Of a DNA stretch of 64,000 nucleotides, positions 36,555 through 45,735 are shown piece by piece (the stretch's first letter is position 1; the number at the start of each line of letters is the position of its first letter). Where the stretch lies: positions 2,358,501 through 2,422,500 of the forward strand of contig NZ_CP029427.2 of the NCBI RefSeq assembly GCF_002266465.3, read 5' to 3'. A program made the translations under genes and the position numbers. This DNA is from Bradyrhizobium symbiodeficiens (GTDB lineage: Bacteria > Pseudomonadota > Alphaproteobacteria > Rhizobiales > Xanthobacteraceae). The notes beneath the pieces are model-generated. The model worked only from the letters and a program-made list of their open reading frames with translations. It did no database searches and was not told the origin of the DNA.

Positions 36555-36812
36555 ATGAAAGTTAATATCGAAATCGACTGCACCCCCCTCGAGGCCCGCC
36601 AGTTCTTCGGACTGCCCGACGTGATGCCGATGCAGACCGCCGTGATGGACAAGCTGCAGCAGCAGATGATGTCCAATATCGACAAGGTCTCGCCGGAATC
36701 CCTGATCCAGAGCTGGTTCACCTTCGATCCCAAGATCGCCGAGCGGTTTCAGGACATGTTCGTGACGATGGCGGGCCTTGGCGGCACGCGCAGCAGCGAC
36801 AAGAAGAAATAA
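36555..36812 (+). CDS. DUF6489 family small protein
   Basis: 85 residues from ATG 36555, which has a strong GGAGGGG site; the open frame before it is ignored. The sequence opens MKVNIEIDCTPLEARQFFGL and contains PMQTAVMDKLQQQMMSNIDK, a pattern I recall as DUF6489 in alphaproteobacteria. It is small, soluble and probably helical; function unknown. The stop overlaps the next gene's ATG by one base (TAATG), so it is coupled to the lipase-like hydrolase. The MPMQxxVMxKLQQQM stretch is reminiscent of phasin or PhaE-like helices, a weak resemblance. Confidence 0.8.
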   Translation: MKVNIEIDCTPLEARQFFGLPDVMPMQTAVMDKLQQQMMSNIDKVSPESLIQSWFTFDPKIAERFQDMFVTMAGLGGTRSSDKKK

Positions 36813-37612
36813 TGCCGTCCGGGCCGGACGGGCGGCAGGCGCCGGGCGGGCTTCGTCCGCCGGGCCTCGCCCTGTTGCTTGCAGAAGCGCGCGGCCTGTT
36901 CGAATTCAATGCGAGCCTGCTGCTGTCGCCGGTCCTGATGCGCGCGCCCAGGGGCGACGGTCATCCGGTGCTGGCGCTGCCGGGATTCCTGGCCAGTGAT
37001 CTCTCGATGGTTCCGATGCGGCGCTACCTCGGTGAGCTCGGCCATGAGGCACATGCCTGGCGGATGGGCCGCAATCTCGGCGGTCTCGGCCGGATGCGGG
37101 AGTCGCTGCGGGCGCGTCTGGCCGAAATCCATGCTGCGAGCGGACGCAAGGTCAGCCTGGTGGGATGGAGCCTTGGCGGCGTCTATGCCCGCGATCTCGC
37201 GCTCCAGGCGCCCGACATGGTCCGCTATGTCATCACGCTCGGCAGCCCGTTTGCCAATGACGTGCGGGCGACCAACGCCACGCGGCTCTACGAGGCGTTG
37301 TCCGGCGAACGGGTCGAGGATTTCGCCGAACTGCGCGAGGCGATCGCCGGCGATCTTCCGGTGCCGGCGACGTCGATCTATTCGCGTGCCGACGGTGTCG
37401 TGAACTGGCGGACCTGCTTGCTGCGTCCGTCAGACCGCGCCGAGAACATCGAAATTCACCTGGCGAGCCATCTCGGGCTCGGCGTTAACCCGGCGGCGCT
37501 GTGGGCCGTAGCCGACCGCCTGGCGCAACCGGAAGGGGAATTCTCGCCATTTGACCGGGCCGGGCCGTTTGCCATTGCATATGCCCCGCCGGAACAGGCA
37601 ATATCGGCCTGA
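36812..37612 (+). CDS. Alpha/beta hydrolase, lipase-like (paralogue of 49746-50516)
   Basis: 266 residues. Nucleophile elbow GWSLGG in RKVSLVGWSLGGVYARDLAL, an upstream RGDGHPVLALPGFLASDLS (oxyanion region) and a late DGVVNW and SHLGLG that may supply the catalytic Asp and His. No signal peptide. It is closely related to the second hydrolase in this window; both share RGDGHPVL, GRN, SLVGWSLGG, VITLGSPFA, PVPxT and PFDR blocks. Located beside wax ester synthase, so a role in acyl ester turnover is plausible. Start overlaps the DUF6489 stop. Confidence 0.82.
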   Translation: MPSGPDGRQAPGGLRPPGLALLLAEARGLFEFNASLLLSPVLMRAPRGDGHPVLALPGFLASDLSMVPMRRYLGELGHEAHAWRMGRNLGGLGRMRESLRARLAEIHAASGRKVSLVGWSLGGVYARDLALQAPDMVRYVITLGSPFANDVRATNATRLYEALSGERVEDFAELREAIAGDLPVPATSIYSRADGVVNWRTCLLRPSDRAENIEIHLASHLGLGVNPAALWAVADRLAQPEGEFSPFDRAGPFAIAYAPPEQAISA

Positions 37613-37658
37613 CGAGAAGCGCCGGCCAAGGCGCCCGTCAGATTTGCGGGAGGGAACT

Positions 37659-39209
37659 ATGGCTGACGGTAAGAAGCTGTCGTCGCTGGACGCGTCGTTT
37701 CTCTATCTGGAAACGCCGGAGATGCCGATGCATGTCGGCAGCATGGCGATCTTTCGCCTGCCCGACGACTACAAGGGCGACTTCTTCGAAGACTTCAAGG
37801 CGATGATCGTCTCGCGCCTGCACATCGCGCCGATCCTCAAGGCACGCCTTGAGAAGGCGCCGCTCGACATCGATCATCCCTCCTGGGTCGAGGACGATCA
37901 GTTCGACATCGACCGCCATATCTTCCGCGCCAGCCTGCCTCAGCCGCGCGACCGCGCCACGTTGGAGCGCATCGTCGGCTGGATGCACGCCAAGCTGCTG
38001 AACCGCGCGCGCCCCCTCTGGGAATTCTACGTGTTCGAGGGCATGAAGGACAACGAGGTCGGGCTCTATTCGAAGATGCACCATGCCGCCATCGACGGCG
38101 GCGCCGGTGCGGCGCTCACCAACATGATCTACGACATCTCGCCGATCCCGCGGAAGGTCGAGCCGCCGGCGGCAGGCACCAAGTCCGGACAGGAGCCGCG
38201 CGACATCGCCGCCAACCTGCTCGATTCCTATCAGCAGCTCTTTACCCAGCCGCTCGATGCTTCGGCGGCCGCGAAGAACCTGCAACTGCCGCGCACCGGC
38301 AAGAGCGACATCGGCTCGATCCTGTTCGACAATGCGATGTACCAAATCGAGAGCGCGGTGCGCTTCGCCGGCAACATCCCGACCGTGCTCAAGAGCGTGT
38401 CCGACGTCCTCGGCAAGGTCGCCGATCCCAAATCGCGCGAGAGTCTCGCCAGCATGGTGTCGCCGCCGACCATGCTCAACAAGACCATCTCCTCGGAGCG
38501 GAGCTTCGCCGGCGTGTCGATCCCGCTGTCGCGGGCGAAGGCGCTGGCCAAGCAGGCCGGCGGCAAGCTCAACGACGTCGTGCTGGCGCTCGCCTCCGGC
38601 GTGGTCCGGCGCTACCTTCAGCAATATAGCACGTTGCCGGCGAAATCGCTGACGGCGGCGGTGCCGATCTCGCTGCGCGAGGAGGGTAACACCGAGGCCA
38701 ACAACCAGGTGTTCGGCATGATCTGCGCGATCGCGACCAACATCGAAGATCCCAAGGCGCGGCTTGAGGCCATCATCGCGCAGTCGACCAAGTCCAAGGA
38801 GATGTCGCATCCCCTGCGTGCGCTGATGCCTCAGGTCTCCAACATCTCGATGCTGGGCGCGCCGATGATGGTGCAGATCCTGGCGCTGCTCTACAGCCGC
38901 TCGAACCTGTCGGACGTGCTGCCGCCGGCAGCCAACATCACCGTGTCCAACGTGCCGGGGCCGCGCCAGACGCTTTATGCGGCCGGCGCGGAGCTATTGC
39001 ACATCTTCCCGGTGTCGATCTCGACGCACGGGCAGGCGCTCAACATCACCGTGCAGAGCTACCGCGACCAGCTCGATTTCGGCTTCATCGTCGGCGCCAA
39101 CATCATTCCGCATGTGCAGGTGATGTGCGACATGTTGCCGGAAGAGTTTGCCGCGCTGGAGGCGGCCCACGCGCCGCCGGTGGCGGATATCAAGGGCGCT
39201 GCCGAATAG
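37659..39209 (+). CDS. Wax ester synthase/diacylglycerol acyltransferase (WS/DGAT)
   Basis: 516 residues from ATG 37659, with GGGAGGG upstream. The catalytic motif HHxxxDG is intact as MHHAAIDGGAGAAL, His142 and Asp146 near residues 141-147. The family start (LSSLDASFLYLETPEMPMHV) and the C-terminal block PPAANITVSNVPGPRQTLYA match the WS/DGAT layout. It joins acyl-CoA to a fatty alcohol or diacylglycerol, making wax or triacylglycerol at the membrane. Ten bases separate it from the epoxide hydrolase. Such genes are uncommon in rhizobia compared with actinobacteria. Confidence 0.92.
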   Translation: MADGKKLSSLDASFLYLETPEMPMHVGSMAIFRLPDDYKGDFFEDFKAMIVSRLHIAPILKARLEKAPLDIDHPSWVEDDQFDIDRHIFRASLPQPRDRATLERIVGWMHAKLLNRARPLWEFYVFEGMKDNEVGLYSKMHHAAIDGGAGAALTNMIYDISPIPRKVEPPAAGTKSGQEPRDIAANLLDSYQQLFTQPLDASAAAKNLQLPRTGKSDIGSILFDNAMYQIESAVRFAGNIPTVLKSVSDVLGKVADPKSRESLASMVSPPTMLNKTISSERSFAGVSIPLSRAKALAKQAGGKLNDVVLALASGVVRRYLQQYSTLPAKSLTAAVPISLREEGNTEANNQVFGMICAIATNIEDPKARLEAIIAQSTKSKEMSHPLRALMPQVSNISMLGAPMMVQILALLYSRSNLSDVLPPAANITVSNVPGPRQTLYAAGAELLHIFPVSISTHGQALNITVQSYRDQLDFGFIVGANIIPHVQVMCDMLPEEFAALEAAHAPPVADIKGAAE

Positions 39210-39219
39210 GAATGTCTCA

Positions 39220-40215
39220 ATGATCGAAATGCCGCCGCTCAAGTTCGCGACGACGAACGGAATCCGCATGGGCTATTACGAGGCGGGCCCTGTCACCGAC
39301 AAGCCGCCGGTCGTGCTGTGTCACGGCTGGCCCGAGCTCGCTTTCTCCTGGCGCCACCAGATCAAGGCGCTGAGCGAGGCCGGCATTCGCGTGATCGCGC
39401 CGGACCAGCGCGGCTATGGCGCAACCGACCGGCCCGAGGCTGTCGAAGATTACGACATGGAGCATCTGACCGGCGATCTGGTCGGGCTGCTCGATCATCT
39501 CGGGATCGACAAGGCGATCTTCGTCGGCCACGACTGGGGCGGCTTCGTGGTCTGGCAGATGCCGCTGCGGCACCCCTCGCGTGTCGCCGGTGTCGTCGGC
39601 GTCAACACCCCGCATTGGGACCGCGCGCCGATCGACCCCATTGCGCTGTTCCGCCAGCGCTTCGGCGACCAGATGTACATCGTCCAGTTCCAGGATCCCG
39701 CGCGCGAGCCGGACAGGATCTTCGGCAGTCGCGTCGAGCAGACATTCGACGCCTTCATGCGCAAGCCGATGCCGCGGCCGGCGGCGAAGCCGGACGAGCC
39801 GCCGATTGCAGGCGTCGGCGCTTCGTCCAAGACCAATCTCGCCTTCCCTCAGATGATCGCGGCCTATGACGCCAAGGCCGATCCTCGCACGCCGATCCTG
39901 TCGGCCGACGAGAAGAAGGTGTTCGTCGACACGTTTACGAAGACGGGCTTCACCGGCGGGATCAACTGGTATCGCAACTTCACCCGCAACTGGGAACGCG
40001 CGAACGGGCTGGATCATCACATCCATGTGCCGTCGTTGATGATCATGGCCGAGAACGATGCGGTGCTACCGCCGTCGGCGGCCGACGGCATGGAGAAGCT
40101 GATCGGCGATCTCGAAAAGTATCTGGTGAAGGATAGCGGCCATTGGACGCAGCAGGAGAAGCCGGAAGAGGTCAGCGCCAAGCTGATCGAATGGCGTAGA
40201 AGGCGGTTTGGCTAG
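39220..40215 (+). CDS. Epoxide hydrolase-like alpha/beta hydrolase
   Basis: 331 residues from ATG 39220 (AGGA at 39208-39211, eight-base spacing). It has the soluble epoxide hydrolase set: oxyanion HGWPE in VVLCHGWPELAFSWRHQ, nucleophile Asp in FVGHDWGGFVVWQ, Asp in LMIMAENDAVLPP and His in DSGHWTQQEKPEEV. The cap-domain tyrosines are plausibly in NWYRNF. It opens epoxides to diols. It lies 34 bases upstream of a fatty-acid-type P450 fusion, which can form epoxides from unsaturated fatty acids, so the two may act in series. Confidence 0.88.
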   Translation: MIEMPPLKFATTNGIRMGYYEAGPVTDKPPVVLCHGWPELAFSWRHQIKALSEAGIRVIAPDQRGYGATDRPEAVEDYDMEHLTGDLVGLLDHLGIDKAIFVGHDWGGFVVWQMPLRHPSRVAGVVGVNTPHWDRAPIDPIALFRQRFGDQMYIVQFQDPAREPDRIFGSRVEQTFDAFMRKPMPRPAAKPDEPPIAGVGASSKTNLAFPQMIAAYDAKADPRTPILSADEKKVFVDTFTKTGFTGGINWYRNFTRNWERANGLDHHIHVPSLMIMAENDAVLPPSAADGMEKLIGDLEKYLVKDSGHWTQQEKPEEVSAKLIEWRRRRFG

Positions 40216-40249
40216 CGTTGACGGCCAGCGCAGGGGGAAGCGTAGTTAA

Positions 40250-43200
40250 ATGTCATCCAAGAACCGTCTGGACCCGATCCCGCATCCACCGACCAAGCCG
40301 GTGGTCGGAAACATGCTGTCGCTGGATTCGGCCGCCCCCGTGCAGCACTTGACGCGGCTCGCCAAGGAGCTCGGTCCGATCTTCTGGCTCGACATGATGG
40401 GCTCGCCGATCGTTGTTGTCTCCGGCCATGATCTCGTCGACGAACTCTCCGACGAGAAGCGCTTCGACAAGACGGTGCGCGGCGCGCTGCGGAGGGTGCG
40501 CGCGGTCGGCGGCGACGGCCTGTTCACGGCCGATACCCGCGAGCCGAACTGGAGCAAGGCGCACAACATTCTGCTGCAGCCGTTCGGCAACCGCGCCATG
40601 CAGTCCTATCACCCGAGCATGGTCGATATCGCCGAGCAGCTCGTCCAGAAATGGGAGCGGCTCAACGCCGACGACGAGATCGACGTCGTTCATGACATGA
40701 CCGCGCTGACGCTGGACACGATCGGCCTGTGCGGTTTCGACTACCGCTTCAACTCCTTCTACCGGAGCGACTATCACCCCTACGTCGAGTCGCTGGTGCG
40801 CTCGCTCGAAACCATCATGATGACGCGCGGCCTGCCGTTCGAGCAGATCTGGATGCAGAAGCGGCGCAAGACCCTCGTCGAAGACGTCGCTTTCATGAAC
40901 AAGATGGTCGACGAGATCATCGCCGAACGGCGCAAGAGCGCAGAGGCGATCGACGACAAGAAGGACATGCTGGCGGCGATGATGACCGGCGTCGACCGCT
41001 CGACCGGCGAGCAGCTCGACGACGTCAACATCCGCTATCAGATCAACACCTTCCTGATCGCGGGGCACGAGACCACCAGCGGGCTGCTGTCCTACACGCT
41101 CTATGCGCTGCTCAAGCATCCGGAGATCCTCAAGAAGGCCTATGACGAGGTCGATCGCGTCTTCGGCCCCGACGTCAACGCCAAGCCGACCTACCAGCAG
41201 GTGACGCAGCTCACCTACATCACGCAGATCCTGAAAGAGGCGCTGCGGCTATGGCCGCCGGCGCCGGCCTATGGCATCTCGCCGCTGAACGACGAGACGT
41301 TCGGTGGCGGCAAGTACAAGCTCCGGAAGGGAACCTTCACCACCATCCTGGTGACGGCGCTGCATCGCGATCCCAGCGTCTGGGGGCCGAATCCGGATGC
41401 ATTCGATCCCGAGAATTTCAGCCGCGAGGCGGAAGCCAAGCGGCCGGTCAATGCCTGGAAGCCGTTCGGCAACGGCCAGCGCGCCTGCATCGGCCGTGGC
41501 TTTGCCATGCACGAGGCGGCACTGGCGCTCGGCATGATCCTGCAGCGCTTCAAGCTGATCGACCATCAGCGCTATCAGATGCATTTGAAGGAAACGCTGA
41601 CGATGAAGCCGGAAGGCTTCAAGATCAAGGTCCGTCCGCGCGCCGATCGCGAGCGCGGAGCTTATGGCGGGCCGATTGCGGCATCCAGCTCAGCGCCGAA
41701 GGCGCCGCGCCAGCCGACGGCGCGGCCCGGCCACAACACGCCGATGCTGGTGCTGTACGGCTCCAATCTCGGCACGGCGGAAGAACTCGCGACGCGCATG
41801 GCCGATCTCGCCGAGATCAACGGCTTTGCCGTGCATCTCGGGCCGCTCGACGATTACGTCGGCAAGCTGCCGCAGGAGGGCGGCGTGCTGATCATCTGCG
41901 CGTCCTACAACGGCGCGCCGCCCGACAACGCGACGCAGTTCGTCAAATGGCTCGGCAGCGACATGCCGAAGGACGCTTTTGCCGGCGTGCGCTATGCCGT
42001 ATTCGGCTGCGGCAACAGCGACTGGGCTGCGACCTATCAATCGGTGCCGCGCCTGATCGACGAGCAATTGTCGGCGCATGGCGCGCGCGCGGTGTATCCG
42101 CGCGGCGAGGGCGACGCGCGCAGCGATCTCGACGGCCAGTTCCAGAAATGGTTCCCGGCGGCCGCGCAGGTCGCGACCAAGGAATTTGGTATCGACTGGA
42201 ATTTCACCCGTACCGCCGAGGACGACCCGCTCTATGCGATCGAGCCGGTGGCGGCGACCGCCGTCAACACCATTGTGGCCCAAGGCGGTGCCGTCGCGAT
42301 GAAGGTGCTCGCCAACGATGAGCTCCAGAACAAGGCAGGGTCCAATCCGTCGGAGCGCTCGACGCGCCATATCGAAGTGCAGCTGCCCTCCAACGTCAGC
42401 TACCGGGTCGGTGATCATTTAAGCGTCGTCCCCCGCAACGATCCGACGCAGGTGGATTCAGTCGCCCGCCGCTTCGGCTTCCTGCCGGCCGACCAGATCA
42501 GGCTGCAGGTTGCCGAGGGCCGCCGCGCACAGCTGCCGGTGGGAGATGCCGTGTCAGTCGGCCGCCTGCTCAGCGAGTTCGTCGAACTGCAGCAGGTTGC
42601 GACGCGCAAGCAGATCCAGATCATGGCCGAGCACACCCGCTGCCCCGTCACCAAGCCGAAGCTGCTGGCTTTCGTCGGCGAGGAGGCTGAGCCGCTCGAG
42701 CGTTACCGCGCCGAGATCCTGGCCAGGCGCAAATCGGTGTTCGACCTGCTGCTCGAACATCCCGCCTGCGAATTGCCGTTCCATGTCTATCTGGAAATGC
42801 TCTCGCTGCTGGCGCCGCGCTATTACTCGATCTCGTCCTCGCCGTCGGTCGACCCGGCGCGATGCAGCGTCACGGTCGGCGTGGTCGAAAGTCCAGCCGC
42901 CTCGGGGCGCGGTGTCTACAAAGGCATCTGCTCGAACTATCTCGCCAATCGGCGTGCGGGCGATGCGATCTACGCCACCGTGCGCGAGACCAAGGCCGGT
43001 TTCCGCCTGCCGGATGATCCGTCGGTGCCGATCATCATGATCGGCCCGGGCACCGGCCTTGCGCCGTTCCGCGGCTTCCTCCAGGAGCGCGCCGCGCGCA
43101 AGGCGAAGGGCGCCACCCTCGGACCCGCGATTCTGTTCTTCGGTTGCCGCCATCCCGATCAGGATTTCCTCTATGCGGACGAACTGAAGGCGCTGGCGGC

Positions 43201-43486
43201 GGGGGGCATCACCGAGCTGTTCACGGCTTTCTCGCGCGCGGACGGTCCGAAGACCTATGTGCAGCATGTGCTTGCCGCGCAGAAGGACAAGGTCTGGCCG
43301 CTGATCGAGCAGGGCGCAATCGTCTATGTCTGCGGCGACGGCGGCAGGATGGAGCCTGACGTGAAGGCGGCACTGGTCGCGATCCATCGCGAGAAGAGCG
43401 GCGGCGATGCGGCAGCCAGTGCGCGCTGGATCGAGGAGATGGGCACGACGAACCGCTATGTGCTGGACGTCTGGGCGGGCGGATAG
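40250..43486 (+). CDS. Self-sufficient P450-NADPH reductase fusion, CYP102 (P450 BM3) type
   Basis: 1078 residues. The heme domain (1-470) shows IRYQINTFLIAGHETTSGLL, ExxR in LKEALRLWPPAPAY, and FGNGQRACIGRGFAMHEA with Cys413; long stretches follow P450 BM3 closely (QLVQKWERLNAD, LTLDTIGLCGFDYRFNSFYR). After a linker comes the flavodoxin-like FMN domain (MLVLYGSNLGTAEELATRMA), then the FAD/NADPH domain (RYYSISSSPSV; GPGTGLAPFRGFLQERAA; TYVQHV; YVCGDGGRM), ending DVWAGG. It hydroxylates or epoxidises fatty acids using NADPH, in the cytosol. It lies behind an epoxide hydrolase and WS/DGAT. No Bm3R1-type repressor is adjacent. Confidence 0.95.
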   Translation: MSSKNRLDPIPHPPTKPVVGNMLSLDSAAPVQHLTRLAKELGPIFWLDMMGSPIVVVSGHDLVDELSDEKRFDKTVRGALRRVRAVGGDGLFTADTREPNWSKAHNILLQPFGNRAMQSYHPSMVDIAEQLVQKWERLNADDEIDVVHDMTALTLDTIGLCGFDYRFNSFYRSDYHPYVESLVRSLETIMMTRGLPFEQIWMQKRRKTLVEDVAFMNKMVDEIIAERRKSAEAIDDKKDMLAAMMTGVDRSTGEQLDDVNIRYQINTFLIAGHETTSGLLSYTLYALLKHPEILKKAYDEVDRVFGPDVNAKPTYQQVTQLTYITQILKEALRLWPPAPAYGISPLNDETFGGGKYKLRKGTFTTILVTALHRDPSVWGPNPDAFDPENFSREAEAKRPVNAWKPFGNGQRACIGRGFAMHEAALALGMILQRFKLIDHQRYQMHLKETLTMKPEGFKIKVRPRADRERGAYGGPIAASSSAPKAPRQPTARPGHNTPMLVLYGSNLGTAEELATRMADLAEINGFAVHLGPLDDYVGKLPQEGGVLIICASYNGAPPDNATQFVKWLGSDMPKDAFAGVRYAVFGCGNSDWAATYQSVPRLIDEQLSAHGARAVYPRGEGDARSDLDGQFQKWFPAAAQVATKEFGIDWNFTRTAEDDPLYAIEPVAATAVNTIVAQGGAVAMKVLANDELQNKAGSNPSERSTRHIEVQLPSNVSYRVGDHLSVVPRNDPTQVDSVARRFGFLPADQIRLQVAEGRRAQLPVGDAVSVGRLLSEFVELQQVATRKQIQIMAEHTRCPVTKPKLLAFVGEEAEPLERYRAEILARRKSVFDLLLEHPACELPFHVYLEMLSLLAPRYYSISSSPSVDPARCSVTVGVVESPAASGRGVYKGICSNYLANRRAGDAIYATVRETKAGFRLPDDPSVPIIMIGPGTGLAPFRGFLQERAARKAKGATLGPAILFFGCRHPDQDFLYADELKALAAGGITELFTAFSRADGPKTYVQHVLAAQKDKVWPLIEQGAIVYVCGDGGRMEPDVKAALVAIHREKSGGDAAASARWIEEMGTTNRYVLDVWAGG

Positions 43487-43500
43487 GCGAAGATGACCCT

Positions 43501-43581
43501 CGTAGCCCGGATGAGCAAAGCGACATCCGGGATCTCGCGGCACGAGCGGTCCCGGGTATCGCGTCGCTCACCCGGGCTACG
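43501..43581. repeat. Extragenic palindromic repeat, GTAGCCCGG type
   Basis: CGTAGCCCGGATGAGC (43501-43516) is nearly the inverse of GCTCACCCGGGCTACG (43566-43581), with further internal pairing (CATCCGGGATC...GGTCCCGGGTATC). It is a family often seen between Bradyrhizobium genes. It fills most of the gap after the P450 fusion. Confidence 0.75.
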
Positions 43582-43605
43582 AAGTATTCATGCTAAACGT
43601 CTTCC

Positions 43606-44280
43606 ATGATTCCCTGGAAAAAAATCGACACCGCCAAAATTCCCGGCTCCGACGAAGAGCTTCGCTTGATGCAGCGGGGCAAGGAGTTCTCCATCAAGCT
43701 CGGCACCAACGAGCTGATGAACAACCGGCTGTCGGGCTCGGAGGCTGCACTCGCAACGCTCGCGGCGAAGCAGATCGAGAAGGTCGCAAAGCCTGTCGTC
43801 CTGATCGGCGGCCTCGGCATGGGCTTTACGCTGCGTGCAGCGCTGACCGTGCTCGGGCCCAAGGCGAAGATCGTGGTCTCGGAGCTCGTGCCCGCAGTGG
43901 TCGCCTGGGCGCGAGGCCCGATGGCTGAGGTCTTCGGCGATAGCCTTGATGATGCCAGGGTCAGCATCCGCGAGATCGATGTCGGCGAAGTCATCCGTGC
44001 CAAGAGTTCGGCCTTCGACGCCATTCTCCTCGACGTTGACAACGGGCCGGAGGGGCTGACCCGGAAGGGCAATGATGCGCTCTACAGCGCGAGCGGGCTG
44101 GGCGCGGCGAAGATGGCGTTACGGCCGGGCGGGGTGCTCGCCGTCTGGTCGTCGGGACCCAATCCCGCCTTCAACAAGCGCCTCAAGCGCGCCGGCTTTG
44201 ATGTCAATGAAGTCACGGTCCGCGCCACCGGCAGGGGCGGTGGCGCGCGACACGTGATCTGGATGGCGAAGAAGAGCTAG
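43606..44280 (+). CDS. Spermidine-synthase-like methyltransferase-fold protein
   Basis: 224 residues. An N-terminal region (IPGSDEELRLMQRGKEFSIK) is followed by a Rossmann-like core VVLIGGLGMGFTLRAALTVL (nucleotide or decarboxy-SAM loop), an acidic-end strand KIVVSELVPAVV, and FDAILLDVDNGPEGL. The family is annotated spermidine synthase-like, but the specific polyamine-site Asp arrangement cannot be confirmed, so a methyltransferase or unknown role is equally possible. It converges with the next gene, overlapping by four bases. Confidence 0.72.
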   Translation: MIPWKKIDTAKIPGSDEELRLMQRGKEFSIKLGTNELMNNRLSGSEAALATLAAKQIEKVAKPVVLIGGLGMGFTLRAALTVLGPKAKIVVSELVPAVVAWARGPMAEVFGDSLDDARVSIREIDVGEVIRAKSSAFDAILLDVDNGPEGLTRKGNDALYSASGLGAAKMALRPGGVLAVWSSGPNPAFNKRLKRAGFDVNEVTVRATGRGGGARHVIWMAKKS

Positions 44281-45191
44281 GCCGCCTGCGCCGCCGCGCC
44301 ATGCGCGTGCTTGTCGATGGCGCCGATGATCTCCGGCCAGAACCGCATCGGAAGCGCGTGGCCCATGCCGTCGATCATCAGCAGCTTTGCGTTCGGAATT
44401 GACGCCGCCGTGTCCTTGCCGCCCTCCGGCCGCACCAGCGGATCGACGGTGCCGTGAATGACGAGTGTCGGCGTCTGCACGGCATGCAGCCGCTCCTTGC
44501 GGCTGCCGGAGGCGAGCACGGCGCGGAGCTGGCGGCCGACGCCGGCCGGATTGAGCCCGCGCGCGAACACGCGCTCGGCGCGTTCAGGGTCGAGCGCTTC
44601 CTCCTCCGGGAAATGTCCGGCGCGCAACACCTTCCAGGTCTGGCCGTAGCGGACGATGAACTCCTCCTTGCTGCGCGGTGGCGGCGCCATCAGCATTGCG
44701 GCGGCCTCGCGCGTCGGCGGCGGCACGCGCGGATTGCCTGTCGTCGACATGATCGATGTCAGTGAGCGGACACGGTGGGGAAACGACAACGTGACCTCCT
44801 GCGCGATCATGCCTCCCATGGACGCCCCGACCAGATGCGCCGATCTGATGCTGAGCGCATCCATCAGCCCGACCGTGTCTTTCGCCATGTCGATCAGCTT
44901 GTACGTTGCGGCGACGGGAATCCTGAGGAAGCGCAGCTTCAGCAGCTCGAGCGGCGTCAACCGCTTGCCGCCCGTCAGATGGCTCGACTTGCCGATGTCG
45001 CGATTGTCGAAGCGGATCACGCGGAAGCCGCGTGCGGCAAGCTGCACGCAGAACGCATCGTCCCAATGGATCATCTGCGCCCCGAGCCCCATGATCAGCA
45101 GCAGCGGTTCCGCATTGTCGTTGCCAAAGATCTCGTAGCAGATGTCGATGCCGTTGGCGCGGACGGTCTGAGGCGGCTGATGGGCGTTCAC
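44277..45191 (-). CDS. Alpha/beta hydrolase (esterase or lactonase type)
   Basis: 304 residues from GTG 45191, with AAAGGGAAAGGG before it; the open extension to 45326 lacks homology. It has an early oxyanion LLLIMGLGAQMIHW, a nucleophile elbow in LVGASMGGMIAQEV (Ser in GASMGG), then candidate Asp in HGTVDPLVRPEGG and His in DGMGHALPM. The family includes carboxylesterases and 3-oxoadipate enol-lactonases. It is divergent from the PHA synthase operon. No secretion signal. Confidence 0.85.
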   Translation of the reverse strand: MNAHQPPQTVRANGIDICYEIFGNDNAEPLLLIMGLGAQMIHWDDAFCVQLAARGFRVIRFDNRDIGKSSHLTGGKRLTPLELLKLRFLRIPVAATYKLIDMAKDTVGLMDALSIRSAHLVGASMGGMIAQEVTLSFPHRVRSLTSIMSTTGNPRVPPPTREAAAMLMAPPPRSKEEFIVRYGQTWKVLRAGHFPEEEALDPERAERVFARGLNPAGVGRQLRAVLASGSRKERLHAVQTPTLVIHGTVDPLVRPEGGKDTAASIPNAKLLMIDGMGHALPMRFWPEIIGAIDKHAHGAAAQAA

Positions 45192-45278
45192 GGCGGCGTT
45201 CCCTTTCCCTTTTGACCAATGCTGTATCGCACGCTTTTCTCTCGCGATGAAGCCGCGCGCGCCGGGGCACCTTGCCGG

Positions 45279-45307
45279 TTGACCGGCATCTCGCGACGGT
45301 GTGGTAT
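45279..45307 (+). promoter_or_regulatory. Probable promoter of the phaE-phaC-GNAT operon
   Basis: TTGACC (45279-45284) and TGGTAT (45302-45307), 17 bases apart, match sigma-70 boxes and lie about 50 bases upstream of the phaE-like ATG, with AGGAGG in the leader at 45343-45348. Confidence 0.5.
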
Positions 45308-45354
45308 GGCGAACAAAGAAGGGCATCGCAGCTCTCGATCACAGGAGGACGCCG

Positions 45355-45735
45355 ATGACCGACAAGACCCATGACCCAGTCGCCATGTGGCAGAAGATGG
45401 TGGGCGAGATGGAGAAGGGGTTCAACTCCTTTGCAAATCAGGCCATGGCGTCGCCCGAGTTTTCGCAAGCCGTGAACCGGGCCGGCGGCGTTGCTGCAGG
45501 TGCTCAGAAGCAGCTCGGCGAGCTCATGGAGAAGTATCTGGTCACGATGAACTTGCCGAGCCGGGAACAGGTCACGGGTCTTGCGGAACGGCTGCAGTCG
45601 GTCGAAGCCCAGATCGGCGAGATCAAGTCCATGCTCAGTCGGATGGCGGCGGGTTCCGGGAGCCCGCAAGGCGTGGACGCTGCCCCGCGGCCGCCGCGGA
45701 CGAAGCGTCCGCCCTCCGAAGGAGAGCAGACGTGA
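45355..45735 (+). CDS. phaE: Short PhaE-like subunit of PHA synthase
   Basis: About 126 residues from ATG 45355, with AGGAGG well placed. The protein opens MTDKTHDPVAMWQKMVGEME and includes VTMNLPSREQVTGLAERLQS, then the helical QSVEAQIGEIKSMLSRM, the C-terminal pattern of PHA-synthase III E subunits (NLPSRxDVxxLxxxLxxxE). Classic PhaE proteins are near 350 residues and PhaR near 200, so this is a compact form. Its stop overlaps the phaC GTG (GTGA), as expected for a stable complex. The gene symbol is by context and motif. Confidence 0.75.
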   Translation: MTDKTHDPVAMWQKMVGEMEKGFNSFANQAMASPEFSQAVNRAGGVAAGAQKQLGELMEKYLVTMNLPSREQVTGLAERLQSVEAQIGEIKSMLSRMAAGSGSPQGVDAAPRPPRTKRPPSEGEQT

